DNA from: DATDPM01 sp963841995
GTDB lineage: Bacteria > Pseudomonadota > Alphaproteobacteria > DATDPM01
Direction: 5' to 3'
Length of the DNA stretch: 64,000 nt
Assembly: GCA_963841995.1 (NCBI GenBank)
Contig: CAWJEX010000019.1
Location: 124,001-188,000 of the forward strand
Shown here: in pieces, positions 7,304-16,545 of the stretch
How the letters are laid out: every line of letters starts with the position of its first letter
Numbering within the stretch: the first letter of the stretch is position 1
Notes under the pieces: model-generated
What the model saw: the letters and a program-made list of their open reading frames with translations, nothing else
Told to the model about the DNA's origin: nothing
Database searches by the model: none
Program-made: the position numbers and the translations under genes

Positions 7304-9526
7304 ATGCCGCTTGCGCCGCTCATCGTATTTGGATTTTCTCTCGCGTTCCAACTGACCGCGGCGGTCTTGGCGATTCGCTTGATTCGCATCACCAACAAGC
7401 ATCTCGCCTTGGCGTGGACCATCGTCGCCATCGCCATGGCGTTGATGGGCGTGCGGCGCATGATGACCGCTTACGACATTTTGATCTTGGGCGAACAAAA
7501 TATGTTCGACCTCGACGGGGAACTTGTCGCGCTCGGAATATCGCTTCTCATGGCCACCTCGATGGCGTTGATCGGTCCGTTCTTCGAATCGTTGCGCCGC
7601 GAGCAGAACAAGATCCAAGACGCGCAGATTGCGCTCGCCGAAGCGCAGCGCGTGGCGCATATCGGCAGTTGGGAGAGGAATCCACGCACGGAGGAGGTCT
7701 GGTGGTCCGACGAACACTACCGGATTTACGGATACGAGCCGGGCGAGATTGCGCCGTCATATTTTGCATTTCTGAACGGCGTGCACCCCGACGACCGCGA
7801 CATGATCCGCAGGATGGTCGATGCCGCGCATGGCGGACAAGAATGCTACGACGCCGAATATCGGATCGTGCGCCCCGACGGCTGCATCCGCGTCGTTCAT
7901 AGCCAAGGCGGCATGGTTCACGATGAAAAAGGATTGCCGTTGCGCATGCGCGGAACCATCCAGGATATCACCGAGCGGCGGCAGACGGCCGACAAGACCC
8001 GCAAGAGCGAACAGCACTTCCGGGCTCTCATCGAAAACGCGCTCGACATGATCATCCTCTTGGGCGACGACAGTGCGATTCAGTTCGTCAGCCCGTCGGT
8101 CGGGCGCATCATGGGATACGCGCCCGCCGATCTATGCGGTAAGAACGTCTTCGACTTCGTCCATCCCGAAGACAATACGCTGATGGCCGAAGTGTCGAAA
8201 CGCACCTTGGAAAGCGCCAACCGGGTGGAGCAGGTCGAGCTTCGATTCCGCCATAACGACGGATCGTGGCATGTCTTAGACGCCATCTTGCGGAATCTTC
8301 TCGACGACCCGGCGGTCTGCGCCGTCGTCGTCAATGCGCGCGACGTCACCGAGCGCGTCACCATGGAAGCGCAGCTTCGCCAATCGCAGAAGATGGAAGT
8401 GGTCGGCCAGCTCACCGGCGGCATCGCCCATGATTTCAACAATTTGCTCGCGGTCATTCTGGGCAATTTGGAAGTGATCGAAGAACGCGTCGCCGCCGAT
8501 CCGGCGACCCGTGCGCTGGTTCGCCCGGCGGTGAATGCCGCGGAGCGCGGCGCGTTGCTGACCGAACGCTTGCTCGCCTTCTCGCGCAAGCAGGCGCTTC
8601 GGCCGCAAACCGTGAATTTGAAAGACACCGTCACCGGCATGACGGAAATTTTGCGGCGCACGCTCGGCGCCGGTATCGCGATCGAAACGATCTGTGGCGC
8701 TGGCCTTTGGTCTTGCGACGCCGATCCCGGCCAACTCGAGAACGCGATCCTCAATCTGGCGATCAATGCGCGGGATGCGATGCCGAACGGCGGCCAACTC
8801 ACAATTGAAATTTCCAACGCCCGGCTCGACGACGACTACGCCGCGGCCCAGGCCGACGTTCTGCCCGGCCATTACGTCGTGATCTCCATCAGCGACACCG
8901 GGGTGGGCATGCCGCCGGAAATCCTGAGGCACGTCTTCGAGCCGTTCTACACGACAAAGGAAGTTGGCAGGGGAACGGGCCTCGGCCTGTCCATGGTCTA
9001 TGGTTTCGTCAAACAGTCCGGCGGACACGTGACGATCTACAGCGAACCCGACAAGGGAACCACGGTGCGGCTTTATTTCCCGCGGGTCCGGCATTCCGCG
9101 ACGGCCGCGCGGCCGGACGATTCATCTCAACCGAATTATTTCGCCCGCGGCGAGACCATTCTCGTCGTCGAGGACGATCCGGACGTCCGCTCGCTCGCCG
9201 TCACCCTGCTCGGCGATCTCGGCTACAAGGTTCTCGAGGCCGGCAACGGGAAGTCGGCTCTCGACCTCCTCAACGAAAACTCCCATGTGAATTTGCTGCT
9301 GTCGGATATCGTGCTGCCGGGCGGAATGGGCGGCAATGCGCTGGCGGCCGAGGCACGAAAGATCAGCCCCGGCCTTCGCGTCGTGTTCATGTCCGGCTAT
9401 ACGGAAAAGGCGGTGGTCCGCCACGGCCAGATCGACGCCAGCGAAATGATGCTGCAAAAGCCGTTCCGCCGTGCCGAGCTGGCGCGCAAGCTGCGCCAGG
9501 CCCTCGACCTCGATCACGTGGCGTAG
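7304..9526 (+). CDS. PAS-containing hybrid histidine kinase with C-terminal receiver
   Basis: 740 aa from ATG 7304. Order: an N-terminal membrane part with about three helices (to residue ~105), a short coiled coil, and a PAS_3-type domain with PAC (FAFLNGVHPDDRDMIRRM; ~120-230). A second PAS domain follows (IQFVSPSVGRIMGY; ~245-355), then the DHp helix with phospho-acceptor His376 in GGIAHDFNNLL. The ATPase domain shows N box INARDAMPNGG, DTGVGM and GRGTGLGLSMVYG. The receiver domain has the acidic pair in VVEDDPDVRS and phospho-acceptor Asp668 in LLSDIVLPGG. HWE-like features are absent. It is a sensor that autophosphorylates and relays to its own receiver. No partner regulator lies beside it, so the target is unknown. 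Confidence 0.93.
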   Translation: MPLAPLIVFGFSLAFQLTAAVLAIRLIRITNKHLALAWTIVAIAMALMGVRRMMTAYDILILGEQNMFDLDGELVALGISLLMATSMALIGPFFESLRREQNKIQDAQIALAEAQRVAHIGSWERNPRTEEVWWSDEHYRIYGYEPGEIAPSYFAFLNGVHPDDRDMIRRMVDAAHGGQECYDAEYRIVRPDGCIRVVHSQGGMVHDEKGLPLRMRGTIQDITERRQTADKTRKSEQHFRALIENALDMIILLGDDSAIQFVSPSVGRIMGYAPADLCGKNVFDFVHPEDNTLMAEVSKRTLESANRVEQVELRFRHNDGSWHVLDAILRNLLDDPAVCAVVVNARDVTERVTMEAQLRQSQKMEVVGQLTGGIAHDFNNLLAVILGNLEVIEERVAADPATRALVRPAVNAAERGALLTERLLAFSRKQALRPQTVNLKDTVTGMTEILRRTLGAGIAIETICGAGLWSCDADPGQLENAILNLAINARDAMPNGGQLTIEISNARLDDDYAAAQADVLPGHYVVISISDTGVGMPPEILRHVFEPFYTTKEVGRGTGLGLSMVYGFVKQSGGHVTIYSEPDKGTTVRLYFPRVRHSATAARPDDSSQPNYFARGETILVVEDDPDVRSLAVTLLGDLGYKVLEAGNGKSALDLLNENSHVNLLLSDIVLPGGMGGNALAAEARKISPGLRVVFMSGYTEKAVVRHGQIDASEMMLQKPFRRAELARKLRQALDLDHVA

Positions 9527-9558
9527 AAATTACGCCTGCGGAACGCGCTCGTTGGGCG

Positions 9559-9950
9559 TCACGATTCCGAAAGCGATCTTCTAAGCTCATCCAGCACCTC
9601 GCTGGCGACATCAACGACAGATTTGTCGCCGTCAAAACGAAACCAGCTTTCGGTTCCATCGCCGAGCCGTGGTTTGATTCGCTTTCTTTCATTCCGATGC
9701 AGATCCCAAGCCTTCACCTTGTCCGGAGAAATCTGTGCGCCCCAATGAATGGTAACACCCTCAGGAGCGCAGCGCGCAGCCTCGATGACGAGGCCGCCAC
9801 CATGTCGATCGAATTGAAAAGTCAACAAGGTGATGTGCATGTCCCCGAGTTTGCGAAAATGCGGGAATGAGCCGCGAAACCGGATAGCTTCAGGAACGGC
9901 GAGACGACCCGTCTTAGCTCGATCTCCATATCTTTTCGCAAGTTGGGCAT
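9559..9950 (-). pseudogene. DUF4304 family protein, frameshifted
   Basis: The C-terminal part (GSFPHFRKLGD, LLTFQFDRHGGG, WDLHRNERKRIKP, SWFRFD) is a typical DUF4304 protein. Its N terminus, MPNLRKDMEIELRRVV...FLKLSGF, is readable upstream from ATG 9950 in another frame. The two parts join as SGF-RGSFPHF if one C is restored near 9875. The family is of unknown function, often found as single-gene accessory proteins. It ends 33 bp from the convergent histidine kinase gene. As read, only a 93-residue C-terminal fragment could be made. Confidence 0.7.
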
Positions 9951-10059
9951 GAAGCGGTCTAAAGCTTGTCCCGATAATCTCGGAGCCTCTTCCGCAAGTA
10001 TATAACCGGCACTAGAGAGATGGGTGACGGATAGGTGACGGAATCATTCGCGCGTGGCG

Positions 10060-11196
10060 TTAAGCCGCGGCGTAATCCGCCAACCGCACCGGTTGGCGGC
10101 GCTGGCCCCAGCGTCCCGGTCTTGGCTCGAACACGCCGGCGCAAGCCGTGCCGCAGGAATTGCATTTCCCGTCCGCGTCCAAATTCCACCGCCCGAGCTC
10201 GTACCAGTCGCGCTCGATCAGCAGATCGCCGCAATTGTGGCAATAGGTGCTCGATCCCACCGGATCGTGGACATTGCCGGTATAGACATAGCGAAGCCCG
10301 TTCCGAACCGCGATCGCGCGGGCCCGCGTCAAGGTTTCGAACGGCGTCGCCGGGATGTCGCGCATCTTCCAATCGGGATGAAAAGCGGAGAAATGGAGCG
10401 GCACGTCGGGGCCGAGATTATCCATGATCCATGTCGTCTCGGCGTCGATCTCGGCGTCGGAATCGTTTTCGCCGGGAATGAGCAAGGTGGTGATTTCGAA
10501 CCAGGTCTTGGTTTCGCGCTTCAAATAAACGAGCGTGTCGAGAACCGCGCCGAGTTCCGCGCTGCAGATCTTGCGATAGAACGCTTCGGTGAATGCCTTC
10601 AGGTCCACATTTGCCGCGTCCATGACGCGATAGAATTCGGCGCGCGGCTCGGGGCAGACGAAGCCGGCGGTCACCGCCACGGTCTTGATCCCACGCTCGC
10701 GGCACGCATTCGCAACGTCGATCGCATACTCGTGGAAGATCGTCGGATCGTTATAGGTGAAGGCGACGGAGCGGCAATTCAGGCGCTCGGCGGCAACCGC
10801 GATGGCTTCCGGGCTCGCCCAATCGTTCAGGCGGTCGATTTCCCGCGATTTGCTGATGTCCCAGTTTTGGCAGAATTTGCAGGCGAGATTGCAACCCGCG
10901 GTGCCGAAAGAAAGTATCGGCGTTCCTGGCAGGAAATGATTGAGCGGCTTCTTTTCGACGGGATCGATGCAGAAGCCGCTGGACCGGCCATAGGTGGTGA
11001 GAACCACCTGCCCGTCTTTGCAGGCGCGGACGAAGCAAAGCCCGCGCTGCCCCTCATGCATTTTGCACGCGCGCGGACACATGTCGCATTGGACCCGGCC
11101 ATCATCGAGACGGTGCCAAAAACGGCCTGGCACCACTTCAGGGCCGGAGCCGATGTCGTCATGCTTGCGGTTGGCGGTGTTGTGGCTGATGCTCAT
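10060..11196 (-). CDS. amrS: AmmeMemoRadiSam system radical SAM enzyme
   Basis: 378 aa. The radical SAM cluster motif is CNLACKFCQNW (CxxxCxxC binding the 4Fe-4S cluster). N-terminal CDMCPRACKM and a C-terminal zinc-ribbon-like pair, YCHNCG and CNSCGTAC, are also present, as usual for AmrS. GGAGCN-type glycyl-enzyme activase features are similar (family earlier called pyruvate-formate-lyase-activating-like). The reaction is not established; the family is defined by constant linkage to Memo and AMMECR1 proteins, which are encoded divergently 192 bp away as one fusion. A metal-dependent radical modification is the working view in the family. Annotation is secure; function is not. Confidence 0.93.
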   Translation of the reverse strand: MSISHNTANRKHDDIGSGPEVVPGRFWHRLDDGRVQCDMCPRACKMHEGQRGLCFVRACKDGQVVLTTYGRSSGFCIDPVEKKPLNHFLPGTPILSFGTAGCNLACKFCQNWDISKSREIDRLNDWASPEAIAVAAERLNCRSVAFTYNDPTIFHEYAIDVANACRERGIKTVAVTAGFVCPEPRAEFYRVMDAANVDLKAFTEAFYRKICSAELGAVLDTLVYLKRETKTWFEITTLLIPGENDSDAEIDAETTWIMDNLGPDVPLHFSAFHPDWKMRDIPATPFETLTRARAIAVRNGLRYVYTGNVHDPVGSSTYCHNCGDLLIERDWYELGRWNLDADGKCNSCGTACAGVFEPRPGRWGQRRQPVRLADYAAA

Positions 11197-11388
11197 CGGC
11201 GTCGATCAAACCGTTAAAAAAATCAATCAATTAATAATGGCGGCGCCGGTGAGAATTCCGGCACAGCGCCTTTGGATGCAAATAGTCACACAAATTGTAA
11301 GTTCAATCCCTTTACACGCCACTGCTCGAGGACCAAATATGCAATCAGTTCCGAATTATCGCGGCGAACTGAACGACGGGAGCGCGTT

Positions 11389-12831
11389 GTGAACTTGGTG
11401 CGGCCGGCAGCGGTGGCAGGATACTTCTATCCCGGCGAACCGAAAGCGCTCGCGGCGACGGTGCGCGGATTGCTGGAAACCGCACCCGTCGGCCGGGCGC
11501 CTCAGGCCCAAGCGCCGCAGGCAATGAGCGCCGGCCAAGCGATCGATGCGCCAAAGGCCATGATCGTCCCCCATGCCGGCTACGTTTATTCGGGACCGAT
11601 TGCCGCCACCGCCTACGCCCGGCTGGCACCGCTTCGAAGCCAAATCAAGCGCGTCGTTCTGATCGGCCCCGCGCACCGAGTTGCCTTGCGCGGGCTTGCG
11701 ATTCCGTCTTGCGACGCCTTCGATACGCCCCTGGGACGCGTTCCCGTGGATAAGAAGGCGGTCGCCGCCCTTCGGGCCTTGCCCTTTGTGACGGTTTCCG
11801 ACGAAGCGCATGCCGAGGAGCACAGCCTCGAAGTGCATCTGCCGTTCCTGCAAGCGGCCCTCGACGATTTTGCCATCGTGCCGATCGTCGCCGGCGCGGC
11901 CAGTGCCGAAGACGTGGCTCGGGTGCTCGAAACGCTGTGGGGCGGGCCGGAGACCCTGATCGTCATTTCCTCGGATCTTTCCCACTATCTCGATTACCAG
12001 GCGGCCCGGCGCATCGACGCGGCGACGACGCAGGCGATCGAACGGCTTCGCCCCTCCGACATCGGCCACGAACAGGCCTGCGGCCGGATTCCAATCATCG
12101 GGCTGCTGACATTGGCGCAAAAGCGCGGCATGTCCTGCGCCACCGTCGATCTCCGCAATTCCGGCGACACCGCCGGCGACAAGAGCCGGGTGGTCGGCTA
12201 TGGCAGTTATTTGTTCTTCGAGCCCCGCACTTCCTCGCTGCTCACTTCTTCGCCGCTGCGCGAGCGCTTCGGCGAGACCTTGCTGGCCGTGGCCGAAGCT
12301 TCGGTGGCGCATGGCCTTGAGACCGGTCAGCCCTTGCCCGCCGCGGCGCGGAAATTTCCCCCGGAGCTTCGCGATAACGGCGCCTGTTTCATTACCTTGA
12401 AGATCGGACGGACGCTTCGGGGCTGCGTCGGATCGCCCCAGGCCTTCCGGCCGCTGATCGAAGACGTCGCCGACAATGCGTTCTGCGCCGCCTTCGGCGA
12501 CAGCCGTTTCGAGCCGCTGACCCGCGAAGAATGGGCGAGAGCCGATCTTTCGATCTCGGTGCTGACGCCCCCGGTACTGATTTCCTGCTTGAGCGAAGCG
12601 CAACTCTTGGCGACGATTCGTCCCGGCATCGACGGGCTCATCCTCGCCGACGGCTTCAAGCGTGGATTGTTTCTCCCGGCGGTGTGGGAAAGCCTTTCCG
12701 ATCCCGCCGAATTCGTCCGCCAACTGAAGCGAAAGGCAGGCCTGCCGCCCGATCACTGGACCGACACGACGCAAGTTTTCCGTTTCGCCGCCGTGTCGAT
12801 TTCCCATTCCGGCCGGCGCCCGCCGCGTTAA
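11389..12831 (+). CDS. AmmeMemoRadiSam fusion: Memo (AmrB) plus AMMECR1 (AmrA)
   Basis: 480 aa from GTG 11389, preceded by GGGAG. Residues ~1-270 are a Memo-like domain related to extradiol dioxygenases: RPAAVAGYFYPG at the start, MIVPHAGYVYSGP with a metal-ligand His, EEHSLEVHLPFLQ, and SSDLSHY. Residues ~285-475 are an AMMECR1 domain: NGACFITLKIGRTLRGCVGS, FEPLTREEW, LSISVLTPP, GFKRGLFLPAVWE. In many bacteria these are two genes; here they are fused, with the radical SAM partner divergent. Human MEMO1 and AMMECR1 belong to the same families. The bacterial role is unknown. An in-frame upstream extension to 11272 exists but looks non-coding. Confidence 0.92.
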   Translation: MNLVRPAAVAGYFYPGEPKALAATVRGLLETAPVGRAPQAQAPQAMSAGQAIDAPKAMIVPHAGYVYSGPIAATAYARLAPLRSQIKRVVLIGPAHRVALRGLAIPSCDAFDTPLGRVPVDKKAVAALRALPFVTVSDEAHAEEHSLEVHLPFLQAALDDFAIVPIVAGAASAEDVARVLETLWGGPETLIVISSDLSHYLDYQAARRIDAATTQAIERLRPSDIGHEQACGRIPIIGLLTLAQKRGMSCATVDLRNSGDTAGDKSRVVGYGSYLFFEPRTSSLLTSSPLRERFGETLLAVAEASVAHGLETGQPLPAAARKFPPELRDNGACFITLKIGRTLRGCVGSPQAFRPLIEDVADNAFCAAFGDSRFEPLTREEWARADLSISVLTPPVLISCLSEAQLLATIRPGIDGLILADGFKRGLFLPAVWESLSDPAEFVRQLKRKAGLPPDHWTDTTQVFRFAAVSISHSGRRPPR

Positions 12832-12898
12832 TCTGCGCCCGATTTCTTCGGCCCCGATTTTGCACCTGCCTGCGGCGGGTGATGGCGGAAAGGTTTTC

Positions 12899-13711
12899 AT
12901 GACAGACGCGACCAATGAGACGCTGTTGAGCGAGGCGATCGAGCTCGCGCTTCGCGCCGGCGCCGTGATCCTCGACTACTACGCCAAGGAAACGACCGCC
13001 CGCGCCAAGGCGGATCGCTCGCCGGTGACCGATGCCGACGAGGCGGCGGAAGCCGTCATCGTGCCGGTCCTACGAACGCTGCTTCCCGGCGTCCCGGTCA
13101 TCGCCGAAGAAGCGGTGGCTCGCGGCGGCGCGCCGGAGATCACCGGTGGACGCTTCTGGCTGGTCGATCCCCTCGACGGGACGCGGGAATTCTTGAACCG
13201 CAACGGCGAGTTCACCGTCAACATCGCACTGGTCGAAAATTCGATCCCAGTTCTCGGCGTGGTTCATGCGCCGGCCCTCGATCTTACTTTTGCCGGACGC
13301 GGCCCGGGCACGGCGGTTCGGAAGAAAAGCGCCGCGAAATTCGAGCCGATCGTGGCGCGACTGCCGCCCAAGGACGGCGTGGTCGTGGTGGCAAGCCGCT
13401 CCCACGGCGATCCGGCAGCCCTCGATAAATTCCTGGCCGGCAAAAAGGTCGCCGGCATGCGCGAAGCGGGAAGTGCGTTGAAATTCGGTTTGGTCGCCAG
13501 CGGCGACGCTGATCTTTATCCCCGCTTCGGCCGGACCATGGAGTGGGATACGGCGGCCGGCCACGCGGTTCTGCTGGCGGCGGGCGGTTCCATGGAAACC
13601 CTCGACGGCAAACCGTTCCTCTACGGCAAGCCGGATTTCGCCAATCCGGGTTTCCTGGCGCACGGGCGCGCATCGGATAACCCGCGCGGGCGGGCGGACC
13701 CCGGACGATGA
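12899..13711 (+). CDS. cysQ: 3'(2'),5'-bisphosphate nucleotidase CysQ
   Basis: 270 aa from ATG 12899. Inositol monophosphatase-type phosphatase of the CysQ group: lithium-sensitive fold with metal ligands in VIAEEAVA, the core motif WLVDPLDGTREFLNRNGEFTVNIAL, and the C-terminal EWDTAAGHAVL motif. It hydrolyses 3'-phosphoadenosine 5'-phosphate to AMP, recycling the by-product of sulfate assimilation and sulfotransfer. Its stop overlaps the ATG of sua5 by 4 bp (ATGA), so the two genes are coupled, and the FAD oxidase gene follows. Confidence 0.92.
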   Translation: MTDATNETLLSEAIELALRAGAVILDYYAKETTARAKADRSPVTDADEAAEAVIVPVLRTLLPGVPVIAEEAVARGGAPEITGGRFWLVDPLDGTREFLNRNGEFTVNIALVENSIPVLGVVHAPALDLTFAGRGPGTAVRKKSAAKFEPIVARLPPKDGVVVVASRSHGDPAALDKFLAGKKVAGMREAGSALKFGLVASGDADLYPRFGRTMEWDTAAGHAVLLAAGGSMETLDGKPFLYGKPDFANPGFLAHGRASDNPRGRADPGR

Positions 13712-14757
13712 TCGTTCCCGCCAATCCAAAAACCATTGCCCAGGCCGCAGCCCTCATCCGCGACGGCAAGCTGGTCGCTTTTCCGACCGAAACCGTATAC
13801 GGCCTCGGCGCCGACGCGACCAACGGCGAAGCGGTTGCCGCCATCTTCGCCGCGAAGGGCCGGCCGCGCTTCAATCCGCTGATCGTTCATTTTTCCGACA
13901 CCGACTCCGCCGCCCTGGCAGCAAGGTTCGATGAGCGGGCGCAGCGCTTGGCCAAGCGCTTCTGGCCGGGCGCGTTAACGCTTGTGCTGCCGCGGAGCGA
14001 AGACTGCCCGGTCTCGCGTCTCGCCTGCGCCGGGTTGGATACGATTGCCGTGCGAGTGCCGGGCCACGAGACGGCTCTGGCGCTCCTGACCGAAACTGGG
14101 AGGCCCTTAGCAGCGCCCAGCGCCAATATTTCGGGGGCCGTCAGCCCGACCACGGCGGCCCATGTGGAAACCGGGCTCGGGCCGAAAATCGCCCTCATTC
14201 TCGACGACGGGCCTTGCCGGATCGGCGTCGAATCTACGGTGCTCGATCTCTCTGAGGAAACGCCGCAGCTGCTGCGCCCGGGCGGCGTCACCCGCGCCGA
14301 GATCGAAAGCGTGATCGGCAAACTTCCGTCCGAAGCTCCTGGGGCCGAAAGCGATGAAGCGGGATTCGGCGGCGCGGCCGCAACGGAAAAGCCGCGCTCA
14401 CCGGGCTTGGCGGGCCGACATTACGCGCCTTCGGTTCCGCTGCGTCTGAATGCCGCCGCCGGGCCCGTTCGCGCTGACGAGGCTCTGCTCGCCTTTGGAG
14501 CCAATCCGCCGCCAGGATACAAGACGATGCTCAATCTGAGCGCCGCCGGCGACCTCGCCGAAGCCGCCGCCAATCTCTTCGCCATGCTCCGGAAACTGGA
14601 CACCGGCGGATTCGGCAGCATTGCCGTGATGCCGATCCCCGGCAACGGGCTGGGCGAGGCGATCAACGACCGGCTTCGCCGCGCCGCCGATCCGGCGCTT
14701 GCGGCGACCGCGGGCAACCGCCAAATTGAATCTCGTTCTTCCAGGCAAGCGCAATGA
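13708..14757 (+). CDS. sua5: L-threonylcarbamoyladenylate synthase, Sua5 type
   Basis: 349 aa. An N-terminal YrdC domain (LVAFPTETVYGLGADA, IFAAKGRPRFNPLIVH, KRFWPGALTLVL, PSANISGAVSPTTA) makes threonylcarbamoyl-AMP from threonine, bicarbonate and ATP for the t6A tRNA modification at position 37. A linker (GLAGRHYAP) leads into the C-terminal Sua5 domain that closes over the active site, so this is the long Sua5 form rather than short TsaC. Translation is coupled to cysQ. Its TGA lies inside a 13-bp triple repeat. Confidence 0.95.
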   Translation: MIVPANPKTIAQAAALIRDGKLVAFPTETVYGLGADATNGEAVAAIFAAKGRPRFNPLIVHFSDTDSAALAARFDERAQRLAKRFWPGALTLVLPRSEDCPVSRLACAGLDTIAVRVPGHETALALLTETGRPLAAPSANISGAVSPTTAAHVETGLGPKIALILDDGPCRIGVESTVLDLSEETPQLLRPGGVTRAEIESVIGKLPSEAPGAESDEAGFGGAAATEKPRSPGLAGRHYAPSVPLRLNAAAGPVRADEALLAFGANPPPGYKTMLNLSAAGDLAEAAANLFAMLRKLDTGGFGSIAVMPIPGNGLGEAINDRLRRAADPALAATAGNRQIESRSSRQAQ

Positions 14758-14790
14758 GACGGCGGAATGAGACGGCAGAATGAGACAGCG
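14752..14790 (+). repeat. Three copies of a 13-bp repeat over the sua5 stop codon
   Basis: Near-identical 13-mers follow one another: CAATGAGACGGCG, GAATGAGACGGCA, GAATGAGACAGCG. The first contains the TGA stop of sua5. Further copies would not alter either protein. Confidence 0.8.
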
Positions 14791-14795
14791 GGCTA

Positions 14796-16232
14796 ATGCC
14801 GATGGCTCCCACAACGGTGCAATCAGCGGATAGTCGGAACGAGGCCATGGCGCGCATCGCTGATGTCGTCGGCCCGAAGGGCGTCGTACGGCCGGAAGAC
14901 ACGGCGCCGTATCTGGCCGATCAGCGCGGGCTCTATCGCGGCCAGGCGGCGCTCATCGTGCGCCCGTCGACCGTCCACGAAGTTTCCGAGATCGTGAAGC
15001 TGTGCGCCGCGGCACGCGTCCCGATTGTCCCGCAAGGCGGCAATACCGGTCTCGTCGGCGGCGCGATTGCCGGCGAAAACGAGCTGCTGCTCAATTTGGG
15101 ACGGCTGAATCGCATTCGGAGTGTCGATCCTCTTAACAATACGTTAACTGCCGAAGCCGGCTGCGTGCTCGCCGACATCCAGACGGCGGCTGACGAAGCC
15201 GACCGTCTGTTCCCGCTCACCATGGCCTCCGAGGGGAGTTGCCAAATCGGTGGCGTGCTTTCGACCAATGCCGGAGGGACGGCGGTGCTCCGTTATGGAA
15301 CGGCCCGCGATCTTGTGCTCGGTCTCGAAGTAGTGCTCGCCGACGGCCGGGTGCTCGACGTCATGACCGGCTTGCGCAAGGACAACACCGGCTACGACCT
15401 GAAACAGCTTTTTCTCGGCGCCGAAGGCACGCTCGGCATCATCACCGCCGCGGTGCTGAAGCTGTTCCCCAAGCCGCGGGAAATCGCCACCGCCTTCGTG
15501 GCGCTGCGCGATCTCGATGCGGCGCCGGAGTTGCTGGCGCGGGCGCGCGCCGTTTCCAACGATTCGGTCATCGCCTTCGAACTTCTCTCGGGCTTCGCGC
15601 TGTCGCTGGTGCTTCGCCACATCCCGGGTGCTGCGAACCCGTTGTCCGGCCGATTCGAGCAGCTGGCGCTGATCGAAATGGCCACCGCCGACGCCGATGC
15701 CGCGCTTGGCGAACGCTTCGAACGGCTGCTCGGCGCCGCCCTCTCGGAAGGGCTTATTCGCGACGCGGCGGTGGCCCTGAACGAGACGCAACGGCAAGCC
15801 TTCTGGCGCCTGCGCGAGAGCCTTCCCGAAGCGCAAAAGCGCGAAGGCGCCAGCATCAAGCATGACGTGGCGGTTCCGGTTTCGGCGGTGCCGGCGTTCA
15901 TCGCCCGCGCCACCGAAGCGGTCGAGCTCGAGATGGAGGGCATCCGCGTGGTCGCCTTCGGCCATGCCGGCGACGGCAATATTCATTTTAATTTAACCAA
16001 GCCGGAGGAAGTTGAAGACGCGATTTTCTTGGCGCGCTGGATGCATTTCAACCGCATCGTCCACGACGTCGTCCGGGAATTCGGCGGCACCATCAGCGCC
16101 GAACACGGCATCGGCCGCCTGAAGCGCGAGGAGCTGGTGCGCACAGCCTCGCCGCTCGAAATCGAGGTGATGCGGCGGCTCAAGGCGACGCTCGATCCCC
16201 TCGGTCTCCTCAACCCCGGCAAAATTTTCTGA
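14796..16232 (+). CDS. FAD-binding oxidase of the D-2-hydroxyacid dehydrogenase (GlcD/D2HGDH-like) family
   Basis: 478 aa. An N-terminal FAD-binding PCMH domain shows VPIVPQGGNTGLVGGA, the pyrophosphate-binding motif of the VAO/GlcD family, and MASEGSCQIGGVLSTNAGG. The C-terminal FAD-linked oxidase domain has the metal/substrate histidines in VVAFGHAGDGNIHFNL and ISAEHGIGRLKRE. Members oxidise D-2-hydroxyacids such as D-lactate, glycolate or D-2-hydroxyglutarate, passing electrons to the respiratory chain. The exact substrate cannot be fixed, but the single-gene form resembles D-2-hydroxyglutarate dehydrogenase-like proteins. It follows sua5 by 38 bp, probably in the same operon. Confidence 0.9.
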   Translation: MPMAPTTVQSADSRNEAMARIADVVGPKGVVRPEDTAPYLADQRGLYRGQAALIVRPSTVHEVSEIVKLCAAARVPIVPQGGNTGLVGGAIAGENELLLNLGRLNRIRSVDPLNNTLTAEAGCVLADIQTAADEADRLFPLTMASEGSCQIGGVLSTNAGGTAVLRYGTARDLVLGLEVVLADGRVLDVMTGLRKDNTGYDLKQLFLGAEGTLGIITAAVLKLFPKPREIATAFVALRDLDAAPELLARARAVSNDSVIAFELLSGFALSLVLRHIPGAANPLSGRFEQLALIEMATADADAALGERFERLLGAALSEGLIRDAAVALNETQRQAFWRLRESLPEAQKREGASIKHDVAVPVSAVPAFIARATEAVELEMEGIRVVAFGHAGDGNIHFNLTKPEEVEDAIFLARWMHFNRIVHDVVREFGGTISAEHGIGRLKREELVRTASPLEIEVMRRLKATLDPLGLLNPGKIF

Positions 16233-16545
16233 GCGCTCGGGAAATTTTCCGCCTCGAACCGGCTCGCGCCGCGAATCGACCCGCCAAGCCGAGGATTCTG
16301 GGTAAGATCGTGGGCGGGCTGGGGGACGAATCGGGAGCCGAGCGAGACGATCGACGGCGGTGAAGGGCACCGGCAAGAATTTTTTCTTGCAATCCTTTTT
16401 CGGATACCCCATTAAACGCGAAGTGCATTTTTTTGCGACGCACTCGTAAGCCGGTGGCCCCGGCGGTTTGACCTGGGAGGGGGAGTTGGCGACAAACGTC
16501 TCTTTTTTGGGTCCGGTTCACCGGAAAAAGAAATCCGATTCCAAA
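16233..16545. other. Intergenic leader region of speD
   Basis: About 310 bp with no gene. It contains a small AT-rich hairpin (described separately) and the likely promoter and leader of the spermidine genes. The frame open upstream of ATG 16546 is not conserved in character and is read as leader. Confidence 0.55.
16373..16390 (+). terminator. Possible weak terminator or attenuator hairpin
   Basis: GCAAGAA and TTCTTGC form a 7-bp stem around TTTT, followed by AATCCTTTTT. It lies 141 bp after the FAD oxidase stop and 156 bp before speD. It could end the upstream transcript or act in the speD leader. Confidence 0.35.

Noticed and set aside
11280..11330. tRNA-like sequence AAGTTCAATCCCTTTACACGCCA
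   Set aside because: It resembles a T loop and acceptor end, but no matching 5' acceptor strand, D arm or anticodon arm can be folded upstream, so it is not called as a tRNA or confident remnant.
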